Assembly (NCBI GenBank): GCA_029931535.1
Contig: JAQPZY010000833.1
Span: 310,001 to 374,000 of the forward strand
Direction: 5' to 3'
Source of the DNA: Margaritifera margaritifera
Lineage: Eukaryota > Mollusca > Bivalvia > Unionida > Margaritiferidae
DNA: 64,000 nucleotides
Shown here: positions 29,141 through 45,499 of the stretch, in pieces
Numbering within the stretch: the stretch's first letter is position 1
Layout of the letters: each line of letters starts with the position of its first letter
The notes under the pieces: model-generated
What the model was told of the DNA's origin: nothing
The model's input: only the letters and a program-made list of their open reading frames with translations
Database searches by the model: none
Translations under genes and position numbers: made by a program

Positions 29141-30605
29141 CTAGCTTTTTTTAGGCTGTCTCTCTGGTAGTGTGATATTTACTCCTATTGCTCCAACCAC
29201 AACTGGCACAATACCTGTCTGCTTTTTCCAGGCCATTATAAGTTTTCTGGCAAGGTAAGAATAATTTGTTACTTTCTCTTGGTCCTTGATTACGACGTCA
29301 TATTCTCCTTGTACTGTGATGTTTATGATGTCGTCTACCAGTATTACCTTTGGCCTCCTAATCTGTATTCTTTGGTTGGTCTGGTTATTAAACTCCCACA
29401 GGATGTTTGCTTTGCTGCTTTCAACACTTTCCCTGCATTGATATTGTATCACGCCTTTGTTCAGTTAGGCTCATTTCTTCTTAGATTGCTCCAAATACAG
29501 GGGTAGTCATATTATGTTGCGCCTATGCGTTTAAGCCCACGTCTTAGACGTCTGAAAACATGCTGCACTCATTGATCAGGCGACTGACTGTCTCTTCCTT
29601 GCCTCTGAACATTGGTTAGACTTCTTGATTTTATACGCAAGTGTTCTCCTAATTGATTAGGCACGCATACCATTACCAATCCTTCCATTTTGTTTTATAG
29701 CTCTCCAAGTTGGAATCATCTCTAGGTGTCTTCACCGGCATATAGATATGTGTCCCTTTTAAATTGCTCATGCATTTTCCTCTGATTATATTGTTCTCTC
29801 GTTATGCCTTCTCCTCGGGTAATCATTCGTTGCTTCGTTCTGTTTGAGAAGGTCATCTTCCTGGAATAAGGCTTGGAGTTTTGCATCACTTTCCCGTGCT
29901 CCTCTTCCCTGCCTCAATACTGTAACATATATGAGGCCTCTTTCTCTGACTTTCTGAGAAGATGTAGTCAGTTTCCATCAGCTCTTGGAAGCAGTACACC
30001 AAAGATAGACACTGGCTTTGTAGTCTTTCTATCCATATCTTTCAACCATGTTTGTCCAATTTACAATCCCGTCTTCGTACCTGCTGGATGAGACTGTCCA
30101 TGTATTGGTAGCTGCGACTGTGTTCCCCCATGAGATTTTGCGCCCAGTACTTTCCTCAGTCTTGGAAAGTACTCTTTTGAATCTCACTTTGCATCTCATC
30201 ATGTTCTATACTGTCTGCCTAAAAAGCTCCTGGGTATTTATAGTCTTCATCCATCCCACACAAGTTATGACTCTGGTTCCCTATGAGCTTGATGCCTTTT
30301 ACTCTTTCTAGTTTGCCATGCTTGGTGCCTAGAGCAGCGCACTTGTCGATTCAAATTTTTATTTGGATATTGGCGACTATAATATCTACTGTCTGAACAA
30401 ATGAACCTATTTCAGCTTCGTTTCGCACATAGAGTTTCAGATCGTCCATGAACATCAGGTGAATGATCTTGAGAAGTTCTTCGGTTGGTATGCTGCATTA
30501 TATTGTCTCAGCACTTTTTAGTCGAATTATTGAATCCACCATAGGTGATAGGGAGTCTTGTTTGAAGATACCCATTTTGACTTTGACATACCCCGTTATA
30601 CTGCC
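29141..30605 (-). pseudogene. Non-LTR retrotransposon remnant (RT with YMDD-type box and 3' domain)
   Basis: On the minus strand from about 30,600: VKMGIFKQDSLSPMVDSIIR, then IIHLMFMDDLKLYVRNEAEI (about 30,440) are RT motifs, with FMDD in place of the usual YMDD. Further on, 29,141-29,452 gives VIKDQEKVTNYSYLARKLIM followed by GIVPVVVGAIG, a C-terminal segment common in LINE proteins. Many stops lie between. It lies antisense in the intron before host exon 3. Confidence 0.65.
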
Positions 30606-30613
30606 CTTTTTAC

Positions 30614-30615
<2 letters not shown>

Positions 30616-30648
<33 letters not shown>

Positions 30649-30650
30649 GC
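30616..30650. repeat. (ATT)n tract forming the pyrimidine-poor acceptor region of exon 3
   Basis: Eleven ATT units run straight into TTGCAG, the acceptor of host exon 3. A microsatellite therefore sits in the polypyrimidine-tract position. Confidence 0.7.
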
Positions 30651-30652
30651 AG

Positions 30653-31087
30653 CTGCGCTCATGTCTTACCTCAGTCCAAAAGACAGGATGACCCGCCGCG
30701 CGTGCTCAGCTGTATCCAGGAGTTCTAGCGCCTCAAATCTCACAAGACTTCATGCGAGACAGGCGTTTGCGCAGACACAGCAGCAACACCGCCGCCACGT
30801 GACCACCACAAGTAGAAGTTCAGATATACCTTTGTCCAAACGCAGACCGTGGCAAATGGGTGCAGAAGACATGAATATAGAAATTACAAAAGTGTCGAGG
30901 ACGGACAAGCAAAAACTCGACACTTTTCAACCGGGAGCTATTTCTGACTCTAAAGAAGATGCTTCTTATCACTCAAATGACGATATTTATGATTTGCATG
31001 AAGAAATGAGGCGAATGAAACTGAGTAATGCGAATTTGAAATCGGCTGTGTCACCTTCGCCATTGAACGAAAAGAAAAAAGTACAAG
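30653..31087 (+). CDS. Host gene exon 3
   Basis: The exon starts after TTATTGCAG and ends before GTAACT. It enters with two bases completing a phase-1 codon, matching exon 2, and leaves in phase 1. It encodes 145 residues: ALMSYLSPKDRMTRRACSAV, a Ser/Arg-rich region, then an acidic helical stretch (DDIYDLHEEMRRMKLSNANL). An upstream open frame to 30,463 reads through the microsatellite and intron and is not part of the gene. Disordered low-complexity content suggests a scaffold or cytoskeletal/regulatory protein; no family is recognised. Confidence 0.6.
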
Positions 31088-31238
31088 GTAACTTCTGATT
31101 TTTTTTTCCTCGATCGTTTTTCTGGCAAATGATGACAGAGGGAACTATTTTCGTGCGGCTACACGAGCAGACCATATAAAGTCTCATAGTACACACGTAG
31201 TAAATATATTTCATTAACGGATAAAGAACAAATCAATG

Positions 31239-31912
<674 letters not shown>

Positions 31913-32145
31913 CCATGAAGTAAACACGGAAAATTCACAGAAATAGAGGACAAAGGCATGAAGCAAACATAGAGAAAAAATCACAGAAATAGAGAACAAA
32001 ACCATGAAGTAAACACGGACAGAAAATTCACAGAAATAGAAGACAAAACCACGAAACATACACCGAGAGAAAAATCACAGAACTAGAAGACAAAACCAAG
32101 AAGCATACACGGACAGAAAATTAACAGAAATAGACAAAATAACAC
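31913..32145. repeat. Minisatellite, unit about 45-48 bp, about five copies
   Basis: Recurring ATGAAGTAAACACGGA, AAAATTCACAGAAATAGA and GACAAAACCA blocks with moderate divergence. Confidence 0.8.
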
Positions 32146-32149
32146 TTTT

Positions 32150-32376
32150 ACAATATATACTCGTTTGTAAGTCGAGTCCAGTTGCAAACTGCACATACCC
32201 AGCCCTGCCCTTGCATAATTCACCGGCAGATCTGGGTCTATGAAGTTTTGTTAAGAGTAACCAGTAGAACAAACAACATAGACTCTTATCTGCCGGCGCA
32301 TTATGCGAGGGCAGATCAGAGTCTGTGTTGTTTGCATTTGGATTCGACGTATAAGTGAGTATAGTATAGACGGTGT
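32150..32376. mobile_element. Foldback MITE-like element, copy 2
   Basis: Ends contain GTAAGTCGAGTCCAGTTGCA and its complement (TTTGGATTCGACGTATAAG), plus the same internal GATCTGCCGGCGCATTATGC palindromes as copy 1 at 16,244. Copies are about 75-80 percent alike by eye. Confidence 0.75.
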
Positions 32377-32904
32377 CTATTGGATACATTTCTATAATTA
32401 AATAGTGATTCTAAGATGCCATTTTGCCAGTATCTTTTTTTAAAACTTTTTAGGAACATATAACCCTTAATTCAGTAAGTCGCGAAGTTGTTAAAAACGC
32501 GAAAAATGTAGGAGTCTGAATAAAATAAAATACGATTATACGTGTATAATTTTATTACATCCATCTAAGTAATTGATATTTTGTTCACACCAGGATAAAC
32601 ACACTCGTGGATTTTGAATCTGACTTTTACAGGGTGGAAATCACTTTTTTGGTCAGAACACTGTTTTCTTTTTTCATTTCATCCACATGACTGTGTGTCA
32701 TGCATACTTTCTCATTAGCCGTCCTTTGTTTTAGAATATACGAGACACTTCTTTTCAGAATGGATACAATATACACTTAGATAATCTCTTTCACATAAAA
32801 CAATACATGAATCACATCCTTTGATGGACATCAATTTTGCATATTTTTCCGAATTTCTCTTGGTCAAACTGTTTGACAAACAGTATTTTATTTTCAATCC
32901 TCAG

Positions 32905-34952
32905 GGTCTGATCAAGAACTCACCTTTGTGCACGATCAATTCAGACCTTCCTCAGCCTCCCCTATAAGTATGAAATCCTCCTTGGAAGATTTATACCTGC
33001 AGACTCAGCAAAGCTTTAGCTCCATCTGTCGGAAAGGACTCGGCCCCGTTAACAAGAATGGACGAGGAGACGAGGTAAACAATAAAAAGAAACTCAGTTA
33101 TATGAACCAAGATGAAAGGAGACTATTCCATGAAAAGGCTGTAACGAGAGAAGAACTTGATGGAAGAGGCTGGACCATGGATGAAGATGACCGGGAAACA
33201 ATGACTGAAGAGGATGGCGCCAATTTTGATGGTTATTTAAATGGGGCGTCCTCTTGGGAAAATATGAGACAGAATTGTTTTCCCAAGAAGGATGGCGAAA
33301 ATGATTTTTCTGGAGAAAGCAGAAGTAACGAGATAGGTGATGGTAAATCGTGTAAACTCTTTGTGAAAAAGAAGCCATTCGATGGAGCACCGCTGAAAGT
33401 CATGCCGGTCAGTCACACCAGGAACGGAAACAAGGGAAATCTGACTTTGAGAAAGAATAACGGGGATGTTTCTGAAAATGGAAGAGCACAGCTCACTAAA
33501 AGGGATATTCACCAGTATGATGAGAAGGAGGATGAGGATGACTTGGATACAGTACAGCGTGCCTCGTCAATGCTCAGTGTGATCACAACCAGAGATGTAA
33601 CTACGGATAGCTCAAAATTGGCGCCCTTTTATTTGAGCCCACGATCTCAAGGGGATAATCTCAACAATAATAGTGAACAGTCAACATTGCAAAATATACA
33701 TACGCCGGCCGTGGAGGCTGAACTCAATATCAGAAATATGGATTATTGGACAAAAATAACCAATAATGATGACATACATGGGCACCATACTGCTCATAAA
33801 ATTGCTCATGACGAGAGTTTTTCTAGTGAATGCTCAGAGACCAGTGAGATTATTAACTTACTGAAAGTAGAATATGATCAGCAGAGTATTATGCACCAGC
33901 GACCAATCAGTGTTGGTCGGATTTCGTGTGAAACTTTGACACCCGTTCCAAATGTTAGCTCTACACACCCATCTTATGTTACAATACCACCATATCAGAG
34001 TCATATCAACTCTAGAAGACCACATTTTTCATCTAAAAAGAAAACAACATTGTTTTTGTATAAGGAAGACGCGGATGAGGCGGAAGAAAATAGTGTACCT
34101 TCTGACAATATGCGCATGATGCCAAATAAATCCGGTACAAACAGCTCAAGAAAGGCGACTATCAAATCTCTTAATACACAGAGCACACCACCCTCGAATA
34201 AAAATTGTATTAAGCCCAAAATGTATGCCAAACATGGCCAGCTCCAACCACTTACGGAGGTGCCTTCATCGAGGAAACAAAATAAGAATAGACTCCTCGT
34301 CAAAGATGAAGAATTGAATCTTCCAATGGGCATCAGAAGTGGTGCGATTTTTAGAGGGGCAAGAACAATGAAGAATGTCAGGCTCGACCCAGTCCAGAGT
34401 AGTCAAAGACCTTTATTAGATATTCCATTGAGGATGGATAATACCAACGAAGGCAATACAGGGCGATTTGGGTTTGGATCGCAAGTAGGTTATGGTACCG
34501 TTCCTTGGCCAGCGTCTGAACATTTTGGACGAAATTATTATTCGAGGGGATACAATACTTTGCACATGAATCATTCACAAGACTCACGTTATAAGGGGAC
34601 AATGGATAGTAAACCAGACACTTTGCTGGTTCAATCGCTTCCGCCGGCTATGCAAGAGAGGAAAGACACACATTTAGTTCAAAGTACGGGTTATTCTGTC
34701 AACGATAGAAGCAATAATTATGATACTAACATTAAACAAGAACATAATGTCAAAAGAAACAAAGACCGCGACAACAATACTAAACAAAATCCTGATTTGA
34801 AGGAAGGGACAACAAAGACCACTGAAGTGGAAGACAGCTTGTATTCGTCTAGTAAAACTGGCGTCAGAATTAGGTCAATACCTTTTAAGGAAACAAGGAG
34901 GGGTATTAAACTTGAATGGTTACTAAAGGAGGCTGCCGAGACGGAAGTTTGA
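32905..34952 (+). CDS. Host gene exon 4, long terminal coding exon
   Basis: After the acceptor TCAATCCTCAG the exon enters in phase 1, matching exon 3, and runs 682 residues without a stop to TGA at 34,950-34,952. The four exons sum to 2,829 coding nt, exactly 943 codons. The product is polar, rich in Ser, Asn, Lys, Asp and Glu, and mostly disordered. A short conserved-looking helix ends the protein (RRGIKLEWLLKEAAETEV). No domain is recognised. The frame is far longer than chance and is flanked by intact splice signals, so the exon is real even if its family is unknown. A poly(A) signal lies downstream at 35,535. Confidence 0.8.
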
Positions 34953-35534
34953 TTTCGTAAACAGAGGTATTTAATCTCCAAGCCCTTTTGTTTCGAATTC
35001 TTTTGGCGAATATATATTGACGTTGAAACCGTGTATGTCTAATGAAGATGCCATGACTAAATTCTTTGAGTGGACAATTTAATTTATGGCGAACAAAAGT
35101 TCTATATCTAAAGGAAGAGATCAAAGCAAACGATATGCTGAAGAATGACGTTGGAGATCCAAGTCTCGTACTATGAGGTTCTTTCAAATACGAATCGCCG
35201 ATGAGGTCCAGCTTTCTTTCGTACCCAGAACTACATGTTGATACATTTTATGTTAGAAAATTCCTGACTGAATCCAATAAGGCCAAATTTTTATTCTTTG
35301 TGAAATTTGTGATGTTTTACATTCGAAGTGCGTTAGTGAACGTGTGGTGTCCAAAACGGCTCTTATTCAACCCTCTAAGGTGTTGATGTTATTTATCAGC
35401 ATCATGTTTTATTATTACTATTTCTTTTATACATAGTTAAGTTTCTTCGGACACTCTAACCCCGTGACAGATATTTCAATCATAACTATCCATATATCTG
35501 GGAAGTCCGAGGATATTTTGCTACAGGCTCAAAC

Positions 35535-35540
35535 AATAAA
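35535..35540 (+). terminator. Candidate poly(A) signal (AATAAA) of the host gene
   Basis: AATAAA lies 583 nt after the stop of exon 4; other AT-rich variants exist nearby, so the choice is uncertain. Confidence 0.35.
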
Positions 35541-37532
<1,992 letters not shown>

Positions 37533-37544
37533 GTATTACTTCTC

Positions 37545-38635
37545 TACACCAACACAGTCTTCCGCCAGTCAAACAGCACCAAACCGCAACAAAATGGTCT
37601 TGGATGCACTCGCACTCCCAGCACTGGCATCTCATTGCCAACATCATCGTCAGGAGAAGAGACAGGCAGGATCTCCCAGTGACGAAGTCCATGAGAAGTG
37701 CAGAATGCTGGACTGGCTACAGGCTCATAATCTTCAAGTTCAATATCCAGATTCATCCTAGTAAACAACCACAAGGCAAAACAGCAACAAAAAAAATCAC
37801 AAAAAGCTCAGTATCTCCAAATTCAAACAGGATAATGTGAAACAGGCGTTTGTTGAAGAACTGTGCATCGACTAGAAACAATTCATGCGAACTACGAGAA
37901 CGTTCAGGAAAACTGGGCATCCTTCAGAGACTTTGTGTGCTCGGCTGCATCTAAATCCCTCGGTCCCACTACACGTAAACATCAAAATTGGTTTAATGAG
38001 AACAATGCTGCCATACGGAGACTACAGAACGAGAACCATCGGCTCCAAAAGGCCTGTTTAGAAGACAGTACTTCAACATCTAAGAAGGCAGCCTTCATCA
38101 AGAGCAAGAGGAATGTCAAATGTAAACTTAGAGAGTTGCAAGACTCGTGGCTGAGCAACAAGGCAGATGAGGTTCAGTATTACGAAGACAGAACTGACAT
38201 GAAGAACTTCTGTAATGCTTTGAAGACAATCTACGGACCACGGTCATCAGGTACATCTCCACTATTGAGTGCTGATGGCACCACACTGCTCACTGATAAA
38301 GAATAGATAATACAAAGATGGACAGAGGACTTCAACAACATCTTCAGTCAATACTCATCTATTAGTGAGGAGGCAATTGATCGACCGCCCCAAGTTGAAA
38401 TCAACATATATCTTGCTGATCCTCCAACGCTGACGGGAACTGAAAAATGATTTCAGGGCAATGCAGAAGCGCGAGCAGCGTAAATCTCGGAACCGCAGCA
38501 CGTCCTCTATTCATCAAGCAACCCTAAGCGGTATCTCCTGTCCAGTGTGCCACAGACAGTTCAGAGCACATACTGGCCTGATCAGCGATTCATATGCTCA
38601 CAGAAACCAAGCCAGTTTGTAATGTCATGGTCATC
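37545..38635 (+). pseudogene. Non-LTR retrotransposon fragment (endonuclease end, RT start, zinc-finger 3' end)
   Basis: The endonuclease end is visible as WSWMHSHSQHWHLIANIIVR and MRSAECWTGYRLI (37,600-37,740). Then 37,863-38,306 gives the linker typical of these LINEs (HQNWFNENNAAIRRLQNENH; YGPRSSGTSPLLSADGTTLL). After 38,440 the reading jumps to the C-terminal finger (ISCPVCHRQFRAHTGLIS, about 38,530-38,585), so most of the RT has been deleted. The family is that often annotated as craniofacial-development-protein-2-like endonuclease in animal genomes. Confidence 0.75.
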
Positions 38636-38840
38636 TTCGAAGGAACTCGAAGGACGGTTTGGTATGATTACCTGATTATGCATATATGACGATAAATTAG
38701 CACATTTTGAAGTCTGTTCCTTCGCACTTGCGACGACAACCAGACAGGGATACAGCACTTCTTGTTGTCGTTGATGATGATAGTGCTGAAATTTAGTTGC
38801 TTCAGAGGTCATCTGGATGTCTTGTGCATAATCATAACAG

Positions 38841-38965
38841 GAGCCGCGGTAGGCCAATTGCAAGAGCGCCAGACTTCGTAATCAAAGGTCGCCGGTTCGA
38901 TACCGCACAGAACAGCCCAAATCGGCTACCACTGTTAAAACCCACAAACACAAAGCAAACAATCA
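38841..38965 (+). mobile_element. tRNA-derived SINE
   Basis: GCCGCGGTAGGCCAATTGCA (A-box region) and CGCCGGTTCGATACCGCAC (B-box region) followed by a GTTAAAACCCACAAACA-type tail. Confidence 0.6.
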
Positions 38966-39139
38966 TCGAGTGATTTGATTAACTAGTATCTAGGATTATA
39001 TAATTATATATTTTTCATTATACTTAAACCATTGATGGATAACGAGCAACTAGTAGAGCACGTACATGTCTATGGTGATAGGTTGGCCATCGAGGAGGAG
39101 TTGCAATGCTCATAAAATTTCCAGGTAACCCATCATCTT

Positions 39140-39140
<1 letters not shown>

Positions 39141-39216
<76 letters not shown>
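39141..39216. repeat. (GA)n microsatellite
   Basis: About 74 nt of GA followed by a G/T-rich stretch. Confidence 0.95.
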
Positions 39217-39219
<3 letters not shown>

Positions 39220-39284
39220 GTGGGGTGGGGTCATAAGCTACATGCAACGGTACACACGATAATTGGAAAAAGAAATCATGCTAA

Positions 39285-39506
39285 AATATGTTCTGGGTTT
39301 TCTGTACTGGAACCAAGGTAGTCCTGTCCCGTAATAACCAGATTACAGTGGAATTTGTCAAGTTGAAACGCCTGCTTTGCCGACCTGTGGCCCACACTTG
39401 TGGTCAGGTTTTGAAGATTCCTAGAAATTACGAGAATGTTGCTATTTTCAAAAAAGAAATTAAGAATATTCTGAAGGCTATCATCTGGGTCATGGATGTC
39501 GTTTAA
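39285..39506 (+). pseudogene. HECT ubiquitin-ligase C-lobe-like fragment
   Basis: A 72-codon frame gives FWVFCTGTKVVLSRNN and RPVAHTCGQVLKIPRNYENV, ending WVMDVV. The order TGT ... AHTC ... L..P..Y.....F is that of the HECT C-lobe, with the Cys of AHTC at the catalytic position. No other part of a HECT ligase is visible nearby. It is likely a fragment of a repeat-borne or G2E3-like gene rather than a working ligase. Confidence 0.5.
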
Positions 39507-40631
39507 ACATACGATTTAAAATCCATAAGTATAGATATTCAGGAAAGGGCGGAACAAGTGCACTCGATGTTATATAGTTGAAACATCATTTTGTTCTTAC
39601 GAATTGCATTTCATTTGTTTTAATTCTTATTTATATCATATACTTACAGGTATATAACGATATATAAAAACAGTCGGTACATTTGACTATGTAAGGCAGT
39701 CTTCTATTTGTAATAATCCTCATGTACAGAATGTTTTCTTACGATTATAAAAAGCAGCTGAATTGCAGCAGCGACTAGTAGAGTTGCCGTTCTTAGCGTG
39801 ACGTTATTGATGCTACTCCACATTTGCTCTTATCTCAAGCATTGATAACGTCTCCTAATCTCATCTTAATTTCAGGACATCGTTTATAAATAGAAGACTA
39901 AAATTTTACATACCTGTGGGGTCTTTTTCTAATTGTTTCTTTCTTTTTTTTTCTTTCTGAACACACTGTTTCAAAAATACCGATCTATTACTTGTTCATT
40001 AGGTCAAAATGAAACACATCCATGCAACAAACCGATGGTCGTGCCAAGCGACTTTCTGGGGAATCGATATTAGAGAGGTAGTTAGTAGTAGTAGCAGCAG
40101 CAGTAGTAGTAGTATCAGTAGTAGTAGTAAGTGCAACAGTCCTCTTAATCGGGAAGACTAGTGACTAATCAGCTTTGTTCGAAGTTTATTGTGTGCACCT
40201 GAGGGCGACAAGCTAATATAATTGCTTCCATGTAATGAAAACATTAAACCCCTATTCAAAAGCAACATCCGTCCTTCCTGTAATTTACACCAAAATAGTT
40301 TTTTTTACTTCCTCTTATTTATTCTCATTTGTTTGTGCATTCATATATTTCATACTTCACTTATTTGTCTCTTTTCGTGTAAATTCATTTATTCGTTCGG
40401 TCATTGATTCATTTTTATTCTTACAGTCTCACTCTGCTCCAACGTCTGTTTATTCGTTCAGTTGTCTGTCAAATATCTTTTTAACTAATATTAATTTGAA
40501 GTATAACTGCCGCAATTGCAGATATGATTCATTATGTCATTCATGGCAATCTAAGTTAAATAATTCAGAACAACATCACGTGTCAGTAAAAGCTTAACGC
40601 ATATACAGATAATTGACTTGATACTTCCTAG
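39507..40631. other. AT-rich DNA, nothing firm
   Basis: Contains an (AGT)n tract at about 40,084-40,129. No gene. Confidence 0.35.
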
Positions 40632-41929
<1,298 letters not shown>

Positions 41930-44168
41930 GATAACTGCCTGCGTTCATTGCCTGGGTTCATTGCTTGAAAAACATGCCCCAGCAACCAAGTGCAGAGTAT
42001 GAATTCAAAAGTGTTTTCCGTGGTATTGCAGTGTTAGGGACCAGCTTCGCACTGCTAAAAGAGACCGCCGTAAGGCTGAGAGGCTTTGGCTTTCCACCAG
42101 ACTCACTATTCATAAGCAATCTATGAAGCTGCTAAGAAGAATGTCACAAACATAGTCCATTCAGCGAAATTAGCCTACTCCAGTACTAAGATCACTGAAA
42201 GATCCAGCTGCAAAGAGCTCTTCGAGATTACTAACAAGCTAATGTCAAGGAACAAATGTACACTACTTCCAACTACCTTCTCTCCAGTCGACCTTCCGGA
42301 CCAGTTTGCAAATTTCTTCCGTGACAATGTACAAACCATTAGAAATAAGCTTGACAAAACAATTTCAATTGACTCGTCGTCACCATACAGTTGCGATACA
42401 GAATTTTTGCGGCAACCGTTAGCAGCATTTGAACCTGTCTCTATGGATTTAGTTAGTACAATCATGATGAAGAGTGCCCCAAAGACACGTGAACTTGATC
42501 CGATTCCGACATCACTGCTGCTCGATTGCTTAGATCCAATATTTCCTTCACTAACATATGTTATTAATACTTCTCTCTCATCCGGGGAATTCCCACCATT
42601 TTTCAAAACTGGCATTGTAAAGCCTCTGCTGAAGACACCAACACTCGACCATAACGATTTAAAGAATTACCGCCCAGTTTCTAACCTCCCATTCATGTCA
42701 AAAATCTTAGAAAAAGTTGTTCTATCCCAACTTGTATCTCATCTGAATTCAAACAGTCTTTTTAGCAATGTACAGTCTGCATATCGACCTCGCCACAGTA
42801 CCGAAACTACCCTTCTGAAAGTAGTTAACAACCTTCTCTCTGATTTGGATAGTGAAAAGATTACAGTCTTCACCCTCCTTGACTTGTCTGCAGCATTTGA
42901 CACAAAAGACCATGATATATTACTTCACCGTATCCATCATGTATTTGGCATTCACGATACAGCCTTACTATGGTTCAAGTCCTACTTGGTCAACAGGACA
43001 CAAATTGTGTCCGCAAATGGAAAACACTCCAGCCCAGTTAATCTATGTTTTGGTGTTCCACAGGGTTCTGTTCTTGGACCTGTTCTCTTCATTCTAAACA
43101 CTCAGCCGCTCTCAAACGTCATAGATCGTCATCCAGTGTCTCACCAATTGTACGCTGATGACACCCAAATATACAAATCTAGCCACCCAACTGAAGTTGA
43201 TGCTATCATCCAAGGTGTACACAGGTGCATTTCCGATGTGAAATCATGGATGACATGTAACAAGCTGCAGATGAATGATGACAAAACTGAAGCCATTCTG
43301 ATTACAACACAAAGACCTTCTCATTTACATCCTTTACCTCAAACAATAAATATCAGCAACACCAACATTAAATTCACACAGTCAGTACGAAAACCTAGGT
43401 GTTGCTCTAGACAATATTCTCTCATTGCACCAACATGTCATGAACATATGCAAGGCTGCATATCTTGAGCTGAGACGCATCAGCTCCATTCGCAATTATC
43501 TTTCAGTTGATGCCACTAAAATACTTGCGTGTTCCTTAGTACTTTCAAGACTGGACTATTGTAACTCAATTCTATCTGGTTCGTCTCAGTATCTACTCCA
43601 GAAACTTCAAAAAGTTCAAAACACAGCTGCTCGGATCATTCTTAGAGTACCACGAACAGAGCACACCTCCCCCATGCTCTGTACCCTACACTGGCTACCC
43701 ATTCGATCCAGAATCAAACACAAAATTTGTTCTCTCTGCTACGTTTCATTGACTGGCTCCAGTCCAACATACCTATCTCACCTCACCCATGTGTACACAC
43801 CAGCAAGATACTTACGCTCCTCTTCCGACACTCGTATTCTCATTATTCCCACTATCAAAATGAAGTCATACGGACAACGTTCTTTTGCATACCAGGGTCC
43901 AACAACGTGAAACGAATTGCTCACTAAACGTAGACACGAAAACACAGTGATCTCATTCAAGAGTGCTATTAAAACTCACCTATTTTGACTGCAAGAATAG
44001 ACCTAAAGACTTAATAATGTTTCCTTACCTTAACTGTTTTCAGCATGTTTTTGTTTTCTAATTTCATGGTGTGTGTTTTTCGTAATCATATCATTATATA
44101 TGTGTTTTGGTGTTATCTAATGTTGTAAAGCGCTTAGAGCTTCTAAAGATTAGGAGCTATACACAGTC

Positions 44169-44202
<34 letters not shown>

Positions 44203-44203
44203 G
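41930..44203 (+). mobile_element. CR1/L2-like non-LTR retrotransposon, nearly full RT, with (ATT)n tail
   Basis: The upstream linker (LRTAKRDRRKAERLW, about 42,030) leads into a 408-codon RT frame (42,242-43,468): KNYRPVSNLPFMSKILEKVV, DLSAAFDTKDHDILL, FGVPQGSVLGPVLFIL, HQLYADDTQIYKSS and QMNDDKTEAILI, so the catalytic YADD is intact. A frameshift near 43,430-43,465 passes to a second frame (43,425-43,910) with the thumb/C-terminal part (SRLDYCNSILSG; HWLPIRSRIKHKI). The 3' UTR ends TTGTAAAGCGCTTAGAGC ... (ATT)n at about 44,172-44,203. It is truncated at the 5' end and frameshifted, so probably inactive but fairly young. Confidence 0.88.
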
Positions 44204-44662
44204 TCCAGGATCACATATCTCAGACAGTTGACTTTGACAGTATTGTCGAATTCCGCAAACAAGATCATGTTCACCCTGTTGTCCAGGATGTGAGCAGACT
44301 GAATTTTCTCATGCAGTTGTCCCAGTTTAAAAGGGAGCAAACGTCCCTCGTCACTTCCTTGGTCTAGTGTGAAATGCAATCCCTACAAACAATAACCTCC
44401 TGTATAGCCGTCGTAAGAAATACAGCGTGCATTGTTAGCACCAAATTCTCCAGTGGCTTCAAAGAATCAGGTAGGAATTACAGGTAGGATTACAGAATCA
44501 TGTAATTCTTGTGGGTAAAGTTGGGCTCAAAGGGTCTGGTACACAAAGTCTGTCGGTCCAGATGACTTCTATCTTGGAGACGTTGTAGTGATGAAAATGT
44601 AATACGTTTTAATCAATAGCTCCGTTGAAGACTGCATGACTGATGCTGCGATTGAAGAGGAG

Positions 44663-44850
44663 AATCGCGGTGGCTCATGTGTTAGTGCGCAGGACTCGCG
44701 ACCAAAAGGGTGCGGGTTCAAATTCTACCATCAGATCAGCCTGGATCAGTGACTGTTGAGTGTCCTTGGGCAAGGCATTTTACTGGAATTGCCTCGTCAC
44801 TAAATAAATTACTTTTGCTGCTGTGCCGTAAGAGAGATGGTTGAATAGTT
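44663..44850 (+). mobile_element. tRNA-derived SINE
   Basis: GGTGGCTCATGTGTTAGTGC (A-box) and GGTGCGGGTTCAAATTCTACC (B-box) form a tRNA-like head. A body with CTTGGGCAAGGCATTTTACT follows. Confidence 0.75.
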
Positions 44851-45269
44851 TGCAAATGTATCGACTAGTCAACGGAATGTCCTGCATAAAAAGAATACCT
44901 CACGAATTCCCATCTCTACTGATTCGTTTTGGAATTGGTTGGCGATGGCGTTTCCCTTTCGTATAAAAAAGGATCTTTTTTGTTCAAATGATCTTGTACG
45001 TGATTGTCTAGTAACTCCAAGACACACTGCGTTTGATTCTGGTGATATCCAAGACTTGAGCTGGATGAATGATTTCTACCAAGGCCACATTCTAATGAGC
45101 TTCGTGACTCAGTTGTATGGACTGAAGTAATTTCGCCGCGAAACAACATAATGTGCTCGTGGGTAAAGTAAAGTAAAATTGATTATTCATATTATGATCT
45201 TTCTCATGTCTGAGTCGCCCTATTTAAAAGGATTACATTCCGAACGTTCCAATGTGATGATGTTACATT

Positions 45270-45450
45270 TGTTGTTGTTCTTATGCTGGAATTGCCATTG
45301 CTGCTACTACTGTGGTATCTTAGAACATCCTTGATCCACCAAATTGGATTCTGGAACAAAGTTTTCTTTAAACACTACACGCTGTTGTTCGTCGTACGAC
45401 ATGTTGGGATGATCGTTCAGAACTTGCAGAAGCAAACGCGCTTTTTCTTG
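45270..45450 (-). pseudogene. Remnant of a small Maverick-type gene
   Basis: The minus strand gives ARLLLQVLNDHPNMSYDEQQ followed by RVVFKENFVPESNLVD. The NPxxSYDExxRVV...PGSNLVD-like pattern recalls a small conserved protein of Maverick elements; the match is from memory and weak. It lies next to the PolB remnant on the same strand. Confidence 0.4.
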
Positions 45451-45499
45451 CATTCATTTAGGAACTCTTTCTTCTACTTGCTTTCATAGTGCATCGCCT

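Noticed and set aside
30463..30652. The 5' extension of the exon 3 frame with a III repeat
   Set aside because: It reads through LINE debris, the ATT tract and the splice acceptor, so it is intronic.
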